DNA of 64,000 nt from Asterochloris sp. CNOR1 (lineage: Eukaryota > Chlorophyta > Trebouxiophyceae > Trebouxiales > Trebouxiaceae): NCBI GenBank assembly GCA_963969365.1, contig OZ017748.1, positions 3,407,001 through 3,471,000 on the forward strand, read 5' to 3'. Within the stretch, counting starts at the first letter, position 1; each line of letters starts with the position of its first letter. The translations under genes were made by a program, and so were the position numbers. The notes beneath the pieces are model-generated. The model was not told the origin of the DNA and made no database searches. It saw nothing but the letters and a program-made list of their open reading frames with translations. This document shows, piece by piece, positions 34,371-45,411 of this stretch.

Positions 34371-37300
34371 TCAACTCATCTTGCAAGGGCTCAGACACCA
34401 GCCCATGCCCTGAGAAACCATCTCAGTGACTGCCAGATAAAGCGCTGATGCCACTACGCATGCTGGAACAGTGCTGGAAGCGCCAGACCTGGGGGTGTCT
34501 GTGCCGCCGGCCAGCAGGTCATACAGGGCACTGGTGGCCTTGGAGCTGCCATGGTTGAGCAAGGCCGCCAGGCCTGAGGGGGCCGGGGGCTGCAGCGCTG
34601 CTGCCAGGCCGCAGGGTGGCACGACCCCGACAGCTGCACCCTGTCCTGGCTCCTGCTGCATCTGCCCCTGCATTCAGGCATGGAACAGCTTGCTACCTGG
34701 TGCATAGCCAGCGCTTGGGGTATTCGTCAGCATGGGCCCCACCCCGACCGGGAGCACTCCTGGACGGGAGCGACATTGCGCAGCTGCCCCTGTCAATTAC
34801 GAGCAGTTGCAGGGAAAGCTTTCTCGTGACGCCAAGTCCCCTACCCCAATCCACCACCCCCTTCCAAACACCAGGCGCTTGGGCTGACCTGCTGAGGAGA
34901 GGGTGACGGCATGTTCTCCCGCCGGTGCTCAGAAGTTGTAGCAGCAGGCAGGGACGCCTCCGGCGCCGCAGACTCCAGGTGAGTGGCTGAGCTGTGCTGG
35001 CTGGAGGCTGGGGCCGGCCTGCTGCTCCCCTCTTTGGTGAGGGACCCCTGTGCATCCTCCAGTGCCTGGTGCAGGCCCCTGCAGGTCATGCACCGAGTCT
35101 TGGCAGGTACCTTGGCTGTTGGGCGATGAGCCAGACAGACGGCAGTGCAGCTGGAGGCGCAGCTGTGTGCCATGCAGGCCGACTGTGACGTCTTGCAATG
35201 CAGCTTGTATTAAAGCTCTCCACTGCAGTGCTCTGTTGGGTGACGCTGGGAAGCCTGTAACCCCCGGGCCCAGTCTGATGCTCAGCAGCAGCCATACATG
35301 CCTAAGCGTGGGGACATTCAGCGAGGCCCGGCTGGCTCCCGGCTCCTGCGCCCTGCTCTGGGGGCTGGCTGCCAGCTGGATCTGGCCCTTGATGGACTGC
35401 AGGGCAGCATCCAGGCGCTCCCGCTCCTCCAACAGCGACTCAATTTCAGCATCCTTCACCTGCACATGGTGGAGGTGTCACATGCCATTGATGACGTGCC
35501 CCTGCAAGTGACAGGTGTCAGCTCAGGTCAGTGTGGGTCATGGGTGACAGCAGTTCCCATGGCTGAGAGCTGCTGGTGGCACCAAACAGTATCAGCTGTG
35601 AGTTGCACCAGACGAGGCGTGGTTTGCTGTTGACGGGGTGGTGCGGGCAGGCCATCTGGCTTGCTCAGCGACGGCTGGGAACAGATTCCGAACTTGGAGT
35701 CTTGCACCTTGAGTTGGGGGCTGGCCAGCTGCCTGCTCAGACCCCCTGAGAGACAGGAATGACCTCTGCCTGCTTGCCAGATGTCACGCTGCACCCGCTG
35801 CTGCCGTCTAGAGCACAGACACATACCTGCCCCCAAGCGGTGCTTGCATGCTGAACAGTGGCTGTGCTGACAGTGCTGCAGCTGCTGTCTGTGAGCTTGA
35901 GGCTGGGGCGGGCAGGCAGTGCTCAGAACAGAGGGGCAGCGCAGCCTGCAGCAGTGGCTGCAGGGCCCCTGCTGCAGCCTGCACCAGTGCCCTGGGAGGG
36001 CTGATGCCTGCCTGGGCCACTTGACGCCTGCAACCTTTGCGAGGAACTTGCCACCATCTTCCCCCAACAACACAGCAGAGCTCCCTGACTTCTGACCTGC
36101 AGTGCGTCCCTCATCAGCTGCTCCACCTGGGCCACCTCTGCCTGCTTGGCCGCCAGCACCTGCATGGTGCACAGGGAGCCCAAGTGTGGCATGAGGCTGG
36201 CTGCTGACCCCTGCAAGGGCACATTGGGGCTCTGCATAGGGAGCTCAAATATGACTCCCACCTGCTCAAGATCTGCGTGGGATTGTAGGTGGTCTGCCTT
36301 GGGCTCAGGACCACCCTCCAGGGCAGCAGCCAGCTGCCTGCATGCAAGCCAGGGCGTTCAGCCCAGTGTCATGGCTGCCCAGCAACCAAACAGAACCCTC
36401 GGCTGCATGGACCCCAAGTCAGTCCCCTGAGGCAGCGACGCCTGCTGAAGCTTGCAGCACAGGCGCTGCGCTGGCTGGCTTCTGGGTTCCAGCTCTCGTC
36501 TCCTCATGCAGCACTAGGAGTTGCACAGGCACCGCACAAGCTCACCGCTGGTGCAGCTTGTCCTTCTCTGCAATTTCCTGGCCATGGCGCTCCCTGAGTC
36601 GCCGAATCTCACTCTGCACCAGCACATGTGCACATCACAGGCCTCGCATCAGCTGATGCACGGCAGGCCTGCGTGATGGCCTGAGCATCTGGCAGCAACA
36701 GAGCAGAGCAGCTGGTGCTTGCATGGCGCCCCTACCGTGGAAGAGCTTCAGCATCTGTTCCACAGCACATGCTGGGACAGGCACGCACCTGCAGATCGCT
36801 GATGCGCTGGCCTGCATGGTCCACAGCAGCATCTGCACTCTGCAGAGGCACAAGGCGGCGTCAAGCAGCAGATCAGACAACACAGTAAACTTGAAGAGTC
36901 ATGCAGCAGGGAGGCCTGACCATGAAGGGAACAGCTGCGATCTGCTGCAGGGGCAGCTGTGGGCGCGAGACAGACAGCGGCGCACACGCATGCCCTCCAG
37001 CACTGCACAGCACAGTCATGGAGTGCACCGCACAGGTGACATCCCGCACGATCTGGTTGTGCAGCACAGGATAGTGCCGTGAGGTCAAAGGCATAGTCAA
37101 GGGCGCTCAGCTGAGCTGCTGCCTCACACAAGAACGCAAGCATCCACACCACTGCCCACATTTTTCTCCACAGACAGCTCTCCCAGGCGGTGCTCCAGCT
37201 GCTTGAGGGTGGCAGCGGTGTGCTCAGCTGTCAGGCTGGCTGCCCGACGAGCGGCCAGAGCAGTGGCCAGCTGCTGCTGCAGGTCCTCCACCTGCAGGCG

Positions 37301-39678
37301 GCGCAGCCTAGCTCAGCTGAGGGCGCAAGTTGCCGGCTCGCGCTATGCCTGGCCACTTCTGCGCTCTGCACTGAACGGCTTGAGCCCAGTGCAGCTGCTG
37401 CCAACATTCAGGTCACCTGCATAGGTGCCTCACACGGCCCACATTCAGCGCTGCCCCGCCAGGGGTGCACCGCATTGCACTGGTCTGGTGTGACTGCAGG
37501 TAGCCCTGCAGCACCCTGCACATGTATGCAGCCCGGAGAGACTCACTACAGTTGCTGGCAGAGCCCATGAGTGCATGCATCTGCCTGTTGCATCCAGCTG
37601 CATGCAGGTGTGGGGTGGTGCTGCTAACCTCCAGCCTGGCCTTGGCAGCCTGCATCTGGCTGGCCTGCACAACATCCCTCAGCCGCTTCTCAGTCTCCAC
37701 CAGCTTGCCCTCCAAGGACTTGGCCTGCAGGCAACCAAGCCAACACTGCATCAACGGGAGCCTTTCCAGGACTAGACCTGCAGGGAGGCAGCTGCCATTC
37801 TGAGCAATTGTTGCAGACCTCAAAGACCTGGCCTGCAGGCGCCCAGCAGCCTGGTAGCTGTCTGGACGGCAAGATCCTGTAGGGGACAATGTTATTGCGC
37901 ACAGCCCTGCCCATATTGATGCCAGGCAACCCACAACAGAGGCCTGCAGCTGCACAGATAGGCATGGTCCTCTGCCAGGCAAGACAGGTGGGGAGGCGCG
38001 CTGTCCATATCGGGCATCTGCAGTGGGCGGTTGATCTGCGTGAGTGCAGCAGATTCCTGCAGGTTTGTGCTGGCTGCGGAATACGAGGCCGGAAACATAT
38101 GCTGCTGTGGAGCATGCCAAAACGCCACATGCGGGACGTGCTTTCAGCCAGCCAGAAATGAACAACCAGCCAGAAATGAACAAACGAGCTGCTGCGGTGC
38201 CACAAGAGGCACCTGTGTGCGAGGATGGCGCTAAGAATGGAACAAGCTGCCTGAAGCCAGGCACCTAGGCTGCTGCACTGGACGTCAAGCCAGTGTGCAA
38301 TCCTAGCACGGATGAGGAAGCAAGCAGCCTGACACTGTGCTCAACGAGGAGCTGCTGCCCAACTACGGGACACACCTGTGTACGAGCGCAGCGCTGGTTG
38401 TGGATCTGGCGGCGCTCCATTTTGCGGATGTCCTCCACTGCCACCACCCTCACTTCGCGGACCTCCAGGTCTAACACCTGCAGTGCACCCTCAAGCTTTG
38501 CGTCTCACTTGATCTGTGCTGCTGTACTGTTGTGCTGACGCTGCCATTGGCAATGCAGCACCTGCTTTCATTGAAAGAGGCTTCAGATGCATTGACACCT
38601 AGAGGCAGCCCTGATGCTGGCAGCTCCCTTGCAGCCCTGCAGGCTGGTCAGGCTGTCCCACCTTGTGGCGCCACTGCAGGTTAACCAGGCCAGAAGAGGT
38701 GACCTCCCAGCTCTCCCAGGCCCCGAAGTTGTGATTGGCGACACGATGGGGGCTGGCAGGGTCCTTCACAGCCTGCAGCGCCCGCCCCTCAGCCCTGCAG
38801 CAGCAACAGGCTGGTGACAACAGTCCGACCTCCTGTGCGGCATGGCAGAGAGTGTGCCCTGGTGGCTTGTGCTGGCAAGTGGCTGGGTGGGGCCGACTTC
38901 AGCTGCACAGCAACAGTATGGAGTGGCACCCGGGGCACGCTCTGCCATCTGGCCTGGATAGATCACCTGAAAACAAGACAAGTGGCACTGTGAAAATGTG
39001 CTTCTGACACCACAGTTGTGCCAACGATGAGGCTCTTAATTGGGAAAGGCAGACGCAAGGCCCCCTGTCTGAAGGCTGATGGGTTGCATTGCAATGCTCA
39101 TGCACGGCCCACCCGTGACAGGGAAGTACACAGCATGGCTCACTTCAGGGACCTGAAGCCAATCCTGCTGCCGTCCCTGACCACCAGGAAGACTGCCTCT
39201 GCAGGGAAATAAGGGAGGTGGGGGCTACCTGCAAGCAGTGTGACACACTGTTTTGCAGGCGGATTGCAGTCTGGAATCACTGAACAGCGCTTGATCTCCA
39301 TGGAGATCTGGGCACTTACCATCATCCTCTGGGGAGCGGGGAGCCAGGACTCCTTGCAGCACCCAATGCTTGCCCTCCCGGAATACAGTGACCAGCTGCA
39401 AAACGGTGGCCACCGTGTTGTGCCAGCAGAATTGTGATGTGGGTGCTCCTACTGAGAACTGCCAGCAGCAGTACCTCGCCCAGCGATGTGTACAGGCACA
39501 CGCAGCTTCCAGGCTCCAGAGCTCGCATGTTGATGCCCTCCTGTGGCATGATCCCGGATGCCAGCGATTGGCTGGAGTCGCCATTAGACCTCCTGGAGGG
39601 GCTGCTGATGCCTGCCGTTCGCAACCAGTCATGTGCGTTCTCCGGACATGGCGTTTCGGGCAAAGACTGCGCTGCCAT
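34371..39678 (-). CDS. Fascin/beta-trefoil-like domain plus long coiled coil
   Basis: Minus-strand gene with many small exons. In-phase exons include 39678-39475, 39395-39320, 39198-39144, 38794-38662, 38477-38376, 37724-37629, 37291-37160, 36839-36789, 36613-36546, 36159-36097 and 35459-35316; the last is about 34672-34371. The N-terminal third reads LVTVFREGKHWVLQGVL, VFLVVRDGSRIGFRSLK and HRVANHNFGAWESWEV, which resembles fascin/actin-crosslinking beta-trefoil modules. The rest is coiled coil (LEGKLVETEKRLRDVV; LKQLEHRLGELSVEK; AEIESLLEERERLDAAL). A disordered Pro/Ser-rich and Ala/Leu-rich tail ends the protein. Some exons between those listed were not resolved. A cytoskeletal scaffold is plausible; no specific homolog is recognised. 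Confidence 0.6.
38147..38185 (+). repeat. 17-bp tandem duplication
   Basis: CAGCCAGAAATGAACAA occurs twice in succession, in an intron of the minus-strand coiled-coil gene. The copies are identical, so the duplication is recent. Confidence 0.8.
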
Positions 39679-39989
39679 CTACTGCGACTGATCTACTCCA
39701 AATCGAAGGCAGCAGACGGCAGGGACTTGGTGCACCTTGGGGAGGCATGCGAGTTTGACCAGATGAAGACGGTGGCTATTGGGCACATGTCGACCAGCAG
39801 TGGCTTCCGGCAGCACAAGGCAGCACAGAAAGCGGGGCAGGCCAGGCCTCCGGCAAGGACCAGGCAACATGGTCGGCATGCTCATCTGCATGAAGTGCTC
39901 AGCATCCCTGTTCTGCAGTTAGACTGTTGATCCCTTGATGCAGGGAATGCAGACCCAAGTGTCAACTCAGCACATGAGCTTGTGACGCG

Positions 39990-41808
39990 GAAATTCCAGG
40001 CAGAGGCCAGAAATGGGCCTGAACCGTCAGGTGGCTCAGCCCTCAAAGCTCTGGCCCATGATTGTTTGCTCTATGCCCACGCTGTTCCCAGACAGCACAG
40101 ACCTCAGCTCTATCATCGCTCTGCAGGTGTGGCAGGACCCCAGCATGATGCGTCATCTGGTGTCCTTGGCCTGGTGCCAGCCATGCTGCAGATGCTCACT
40201 GATGAGCACCACTCAGCGGTTGCAGCCTCTGCGCCTCAGGCCCTCATGGGTGGTGATCCCAGCCTTTTCGGTAAGGTGAGCAGAGCATTGACCCCAGCAC
40301 GGCTTGCTCACCGGCATGCACGACGAGCCGGGCGCTGGGCTGGCAACGAACAATCTTGGCGCTGTCAAGACGTGCCTTGCAGAGTGTCTGCAGCCCAGAT
40401 CCTGCATGATGCCCTGCTGATGAGGCATGCTGCTCACTGCAGGGTTTGGGTGCCTTCAGAGCAGTCAGGCGAGCTGCAGATGCACTCACAGGGGGCGCCA
40501 CGCAGATGGCTGAGACGCTGGATGCAGCGATGGAGCAGTTCATGGATGTCTGGGTGGCTCCAGGCAGCACAGGCAACAGGCCCAGGCCTTGTCTGGCAGC
40601 TGCAAAGGCAGCTGGTGTGCAGCCACAGCAGCTGAGGCCTGATGCCCGGCAGGGGCCACCAGGGAAGCCTCCTGCAGCTGCTGAGGCGTGGAACGCAGGC
40701 TTTGGCAGCGAGGAGGACAGTTGGGCAGCTGAGGAGGCAGCAAACAAAGCCGCACCAGCAAGCAGGACTGCTGCTACTTCTGCCAAGCAGCAGCAGGCGC
40801 CAGCCAGGCACCATCCCTGTGCCGTCGGCGCGGCTGCGGCCACGAGCAGGCAGGGCGCAGGCAAGCCCTCCATTGCTGAGTGTGGCAGGGTGACTCCAAC
40901 CCTGTCCGCCGATGGTCTGGCTGGCCTGTCCCCTGCCACGCCGCCGTCTAGGAGGATCAAGCAGCTGCCAGAAGGGTCCCAGCAGTTATCAAACAGCAGG
41001 CAATGCTTAGAGCAACAGCAAGAAGGACCAGGAGCAGATGCAGGGTGGGTCCTTCATAGTGTGCTGTGTCCAGCTTGTTGGCTGTCAGATGCTGCCCTTG
41101 CCTCACCTCGGCTCTGCATTGTCTGCAGAGCCCAGGTTGGGAGGCTGGACAGCTCAGGTGGGAGCTGGACTGTCGTGATGCAGCTGGCTATACTTTGCAC
41201 GGCTCCCATGAGACTGAAGAGGGCAGCGCTGCTCTGCAGGCACAGACAGTGCATCCAGCAGCAGCAGCCCCAGCAGTCAGCTTACTAAAGAGGCTCACGC
41301 GCAATCACTGGCCAGTCAGACTGGGGCTGATGCTGTGCAGCAACCAGCCAGCATAGCGCCTGATGCCCTGGTGGATCAGGTGGGCTTCATTGCTGCAACA
41401 CCCCGATGGCTGCATGTCAGCCACATCTCAGCTGCACCAGCTCATCAGTACAGCCGTCGCCAGCGCTACATGTCTATCTGCAGGTGACAGCGCAGCTGCA
41501 GGCGCTGCTTGCAGAGAAGGCCCGTTTGGCACAGGAGAATGACAGGCTCACCCGAGAAAACACAGGGCTGCAGGTGACCCTCTGGCAGCACCTCTGTACA
41601 TCCCCGACAGTTCAAAGCAGCCTTGCTCCTGATGCCAACTTGGCATCTGTTGCTGCAGGAGCTGCTTCAGTACACCATGCAGCAACACATGGGACATGAG
41701 GCAGATGACGAGCTGCTGCATGAGGTGGAAGAGGAGTGGTCCTCTGTGCAGCCTGGCCCCAAGTCTATCCCTGCATCACCCAATGGTTCCCCAATGAAAA
41801 TTATGTAG
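39990..41808 (+). CDS. Unidentified acidic, C-terminally coiled-coil protein
   Basis: In-phase exons: about 40000-40126, 40192-40275, 40443-41044, 41129-41157, 41240-41379, 41484-41573, 41659-41808 (TAG). The true 5' end is unresolved; an ATG at 39650 is possible but would overlap the start of the minus-strand neighbour. The visible part has a hydrophobic N-terminal stretch (LWPMIVCSMPTLFPDSTDLS), a helical GLGAFRAVRRAADALTGG segment, a large Ala/Gln/Pro-rich disordered exon with WNAGFGSEEDSW, a coiled coil (LAEKARLAQENDRLTRENTG) and an acidic tail (DDELLHEVEEEWSS). The disordered-plus-tryptophan pattern recalls SCY1-like pseudokinase tails, but there is no kinase domain here. Function unknown. 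Confidence 0.55.
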
Positions 41809-41883
41809 TGCAGAGCAGATCAGTTCAATGATGACTAGATACGAATACAATGCCTCATGCATGCATGTACACTAGTAAAACAC

Positions 41884-43632
41884 TCATGAAAGCTGCTGCT
41901 GCCATGCTTTCCGCATTGAACGGACGAATTGCCCAAAGTTGCCATCGCCATTCAGCTCCTTCAGCAGTTCCACCATGGCGCCACACTCTGGTTGACAGTG
42001 TGTCACTGCAGAGCACAAGATGTCTGTCACTTTGGCTCCTAGCAGGAAGCTAGCTGCAGGCTTCCAAGTAGTCTGGTGCAGCCAGCTGCAACCCACTGCC
42101 CACGCCAGGCTGCAACAACTGACAGCGTCGAGCAGCAGCAGCTGCAGGCTGTGCATTTGGCACAAAGGCTGTGGCACAAAGGCTGTGGCACAAAGGCTGG
42201 CGTGGCAAGCTGACTGGGCATGGGCTAGAGAAGGCCAGTGCTGAATGCTAGCATGGCAAGAGCCAGTGTGCAGGAATGAGCTGGTCATGCAGCAAACACC
42301 AGGTCATGCATCTCACACAAGGTCCTGAAGTCTTGCTGCCTGATGGTGCCTGCCTGTGGCTGACAGAGCAACACCACGAGCTGCTTGGACTCCGCCACCT
42401 GTCGGCCCACCTTTGTACTTGTCCTCCTCCAGCACAACCCCCAGGCAGAACTCTCGGCCATGGTCCTGGGGATCCACCAGCGTCAGAACAATGCGCAGCT
42501 CCTGTGGGCCTTCAGGGTCTGCAAGCAACGTGCATTCTTGTGGGAGCAGTCTGATGAGGTTGTCTGTCGCCTGCCTTCAGCAGAGCTGCACAAGAAGCTG
42601 TGTGTGGCCTGCCCAGGAGTAGGATGCTGAGGACCAGCATGGGAGGCTGCTGCTGCTGCTGCTGCGCCTTCATAAATGTCAATGACCCAGAGCAGCAGCA
42701 AGTGAGGTGCTGCTTAGCTGACCTGGCTGGGATAGGATGCGCATGCCCAGCTGCGACCTGTAGGTCTGCAGGTCCGCAGTGAGGCTGTGCATGGTGCGCT
42801 CCTGTTGCCTGGACTCAGCTGCAAGCCCTGCAGCATAGCCATCATGACAGTCTCTGCTGCTCGGTAAGGGCTGCAGCATGGCTGGTGGCAGACAGTGGCT
42901 TGCCCAACCTGCCTGACAAGTTACGTCCTGCATGGCCTGTTGCCGCTGCGTGGAATAGGCTGGAACAGCATTGCTGCCGACAGCACGGAACATGGCTACT
43001 GTCTCAGAGCTGGTCAGCCTGTACCCAAGTGGCTGCCTGCACTTTACAAGCCCCTGTTGCAGGCCCCTGCTGCTCACTGGCTTGCTGACGCTGCAGCTGC
43101 TCCCGCTCTGCAGCCAGCCTGGCCTCCAGCTGGGCTACCTGCCTGGGAAGGGCAGCCTTCTCAGCCTGCAATGTCGCCAAGCGAGCCTGCAGCTCCACCT
43201 CCTGTGCGCTCTCCTGCTGCAGGCCTGCATGCAACCGATACAGACCCCTGAGGGACAGGTGGCATAGAGCCTGCCGTCTCGGCCGCTAGCATTTCCGAGC
43301 AGCTGCCTCTTGGCATATGCAGGCAAGTCTGTTGGAGCCGGCAGGCCCTCACGCTGCTTCAGGATCTGCGCCTGCTGGCTCAGCTCCTGCTGCCGGTCCA
43401 TTAGCTTCTCCATTTGCACTGCAGGAGGGGCAGTCACACCAGTACGAGACCGTGTTGTGGTCAACAGCTCTACTTGGGGCAATGGTGACACCTCACCCTT
43501 GCTGTCCCTGATGAAGTCAAGGTGCCGCCGGCGGGTATCATCTGCAGTCTCTATGGCGTTGAGGGCCCAGCTGTTGAAATTAGCCTTTGCTGTCTCAAGC
43601 TCCGCATGCAACTGCTGCAAGTCTAGTGCCAT
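41884..43632 (-). CDS. SPC25: Kinetochore protein Spc25
   Basis: Six exons join in phase to 227 residues: 43632-43497, 43418-43353, 43224-43078, 42827-42723, 42518-42411, 42005-41884. The N-terminal two thirds are coiled coil (ELSQQAQILKQRLQQESA; LATLQAEKAALPRQVAQLEA). The C-terminal globular head has LRIVLTLVDPQDHGREFCLG and ends with VELLKELNGDGNFGQFVRSM, closely following the Spc25 head (a beta sheet then a DFxxFVRxMR helix). Spc25 pairs with Spc24 in the Ndc80 complex, which ties microtubules to kinetochores. The length matches the family. An upstream in-frame ATG at 43698 would overlap the neighbouring coding sequence, so 43632 is preferred. Confidence 0.88.
42156..42200 (+). repeat. 14-bp triplicate tandem repeat in SPC25 intron
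   Basis: GTGGCACAAAGGCT and its near-copy occur three times in a row. The repeat lies in the last intron of the minus-strand SPC25 gene. Confidence 0.85.
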
Positions 43633-43660
43633 GGCAGTCAGATGCCCCAACGAAGTATAG

Positions 43661-45225
43661 ATGGCCAGCAGTGACACAGGCTCAGCAGACCCCAGCAAAA
43701 AGGCCAGTGAAGATGGCGAAGCAGCTGGTCAAAGTTTCGTCCCTGTCCGTGACGGCATGCCGCCCAAACCTTTGAGAACTCCTTCTAGGAAGGCAGCTGC
43801 AGCCTTGCCTGAAGGCAGCAGGCTGACCTTTCTGCTGGATGCTGCCAAGTTGCTGACTCCGTCTGTGCCAGAGCTGGCCAGCTATCTGGGTGCCTGTGCC
43901 CTCAAGGTGCACAAAGTAGAGCTTGATGGTGTTTATCACGGCACAGCACCATTTCAGCCTGCTCCGAACCTGCAGTGGGCCGATGCCAAGCGTCTGCAGC
44001 TGCCAAGGGGCACAGCGCATCTGCTGTGCGTCAAGTGTGGAGGGCGCATGGGCACACATGCTGCTGAAGGGATGGTCAAGTTGTCTCGCAGTGCCAGACG
44101 CAGGCGAGGCAGGCGGCAGCAGTCAGCTGGGCCTTCTGGCAGGTAAACTCCAAACACCTTGTTGATTCTGCATTCCTAGCAATGCCCTCAAGGCCCCCGG
44201 CCTGCTCTGCCTGCAGGGCGACAGACACCAAGGCCCCACTGTACATGAGCATTGGCCACTGTCAGGTGCTCATAGCACCTTTGCACACCCACACATATGT
44301 CGCCCTGTACTCAAAGGTCAGGCAGACCCTGTAACCAATGCAGGTGTGCGGACATGCCACACCTCTCCCTGTGCCAGCTTCACAGGCAGCAAGGCAGCCG
44401 GTGAGCTCACTTATTCACTATGGCCGCCTGCTTGCTGATGGAAGCATATGCTGTGCCACCCTGCAGATTGCCATGCAGGGAGACCAGGAGGCGCACCCTT
44501 CAATCTCGGCTCATCGCAGCTTCCAGCCGGCTCAGAATTCATGCCCACCAGAGGCCCCACAACCGCCACCTCCAGCCAATGACGCTGTGCCTAAGGCACA
44601 GCAGCAGGTGGCAGGTGCAGAGGACAAGGCACAGACGCTGCCTTCACAGGCACCGCCCACCAAGACTCCAATGAGCACAACAAACACCAACAAGCAGGCT
44701 GCGTCCAAGGCCCAGCGCTATCAGGAGCAGGCTGCTACAGCTGAGAGGGATGGCCAACATGCAGGGGGCCAATCTTCATTAGCCTCTGAGAAAGCTCGTA
44801 TGATGGACATGCAGCGGTCGCCAGCCAACCATGGCACTCCGTCTGGCTCGGCTGTGATTCAGGAACCGTTACCACAGCAAGACATGCGTGAGCCAAGCAG
44901 CATGTGTGAGCCCTCGGACTTGGGGTTGTCCAGCAGTGAAGCAGGTGGTGCTGGGCCTATGCAGATGAATTCGCCGTTTGCGGAGGCACCTGGTCTGGTG
45001 CTGCAGCAGCAAGTTACCGAGCCTGAGCCCATAGCGGCAGAGGTGCATGGGCTGCAGCAAAATGTTGAACAGGCCAGTGACACAGCCGACCCGTTTGTGA
45101 ACAATCAAAAAGCCCCAGTACATAGACAACAGCTCACACATCGCAGTCAGCAGGCTGTGACAGCAACAAAGCACAGCCAGAAGTCCTGCTGGCGTCGCTA
45201 TGGACGCTTTTGGAGGTGGGGTTAA
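43661..45225 (+). CDS. Rpr2/RPP21-like N-terminal domain with disordered tail
   Basis: Three exons in phase: 43661-44142, 44217-44316, 44467-45225; 446 residues. The N-terminal domain reads SRLTFLLDAAKLLTPSVPEL and then LLCVKCGGRMG followed by a basic RSARRRRGRRQQ run. A helical R-x-x-FL start, a Cys-x2-Cys pair and a basic tail are the marks of the RNase P/MRP subunit family Rpr2/RPP21/Snm1, but only one Cys pair is obvious, so the call is tentative. Residues after about 195 are Gln/Pro/Ser/Ala-rich and probably disordered. The ATG is only 28 bp from the SPC25 ATG on the other strand. A later in-frame ATG at 43757 (MPPKPLRTPSRK) is an alternative start that would widen the gap. Confidence 0.5.
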
Positions 45226-45411
45226 TTTCAACGATCACAGGGTACCAAAACAAAGAGGACCCCAAATGAATGTTGGGAATCATCCTCCACATGTACGCAT
45301 GAGTAGAGCTGAATTCATTCATTCGACACTCATTGCGCTGATCAGAACCTCGACTGCATGCATCTCAAGACCTTGGACTGGGAAAAGGATTGTTGCCCGA
45401 AGCAACCACCA

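Noticed and set aside
39650-39750. ATG 39650 as the start of the plus-strand coiled-coil gene (MAFRAKTALPST)
   Set aside because: It overlaps the first exon of the minus-strand trefoil gene and runs into a stop without a clear donor. I left the 5' end of the plus gene open instead.
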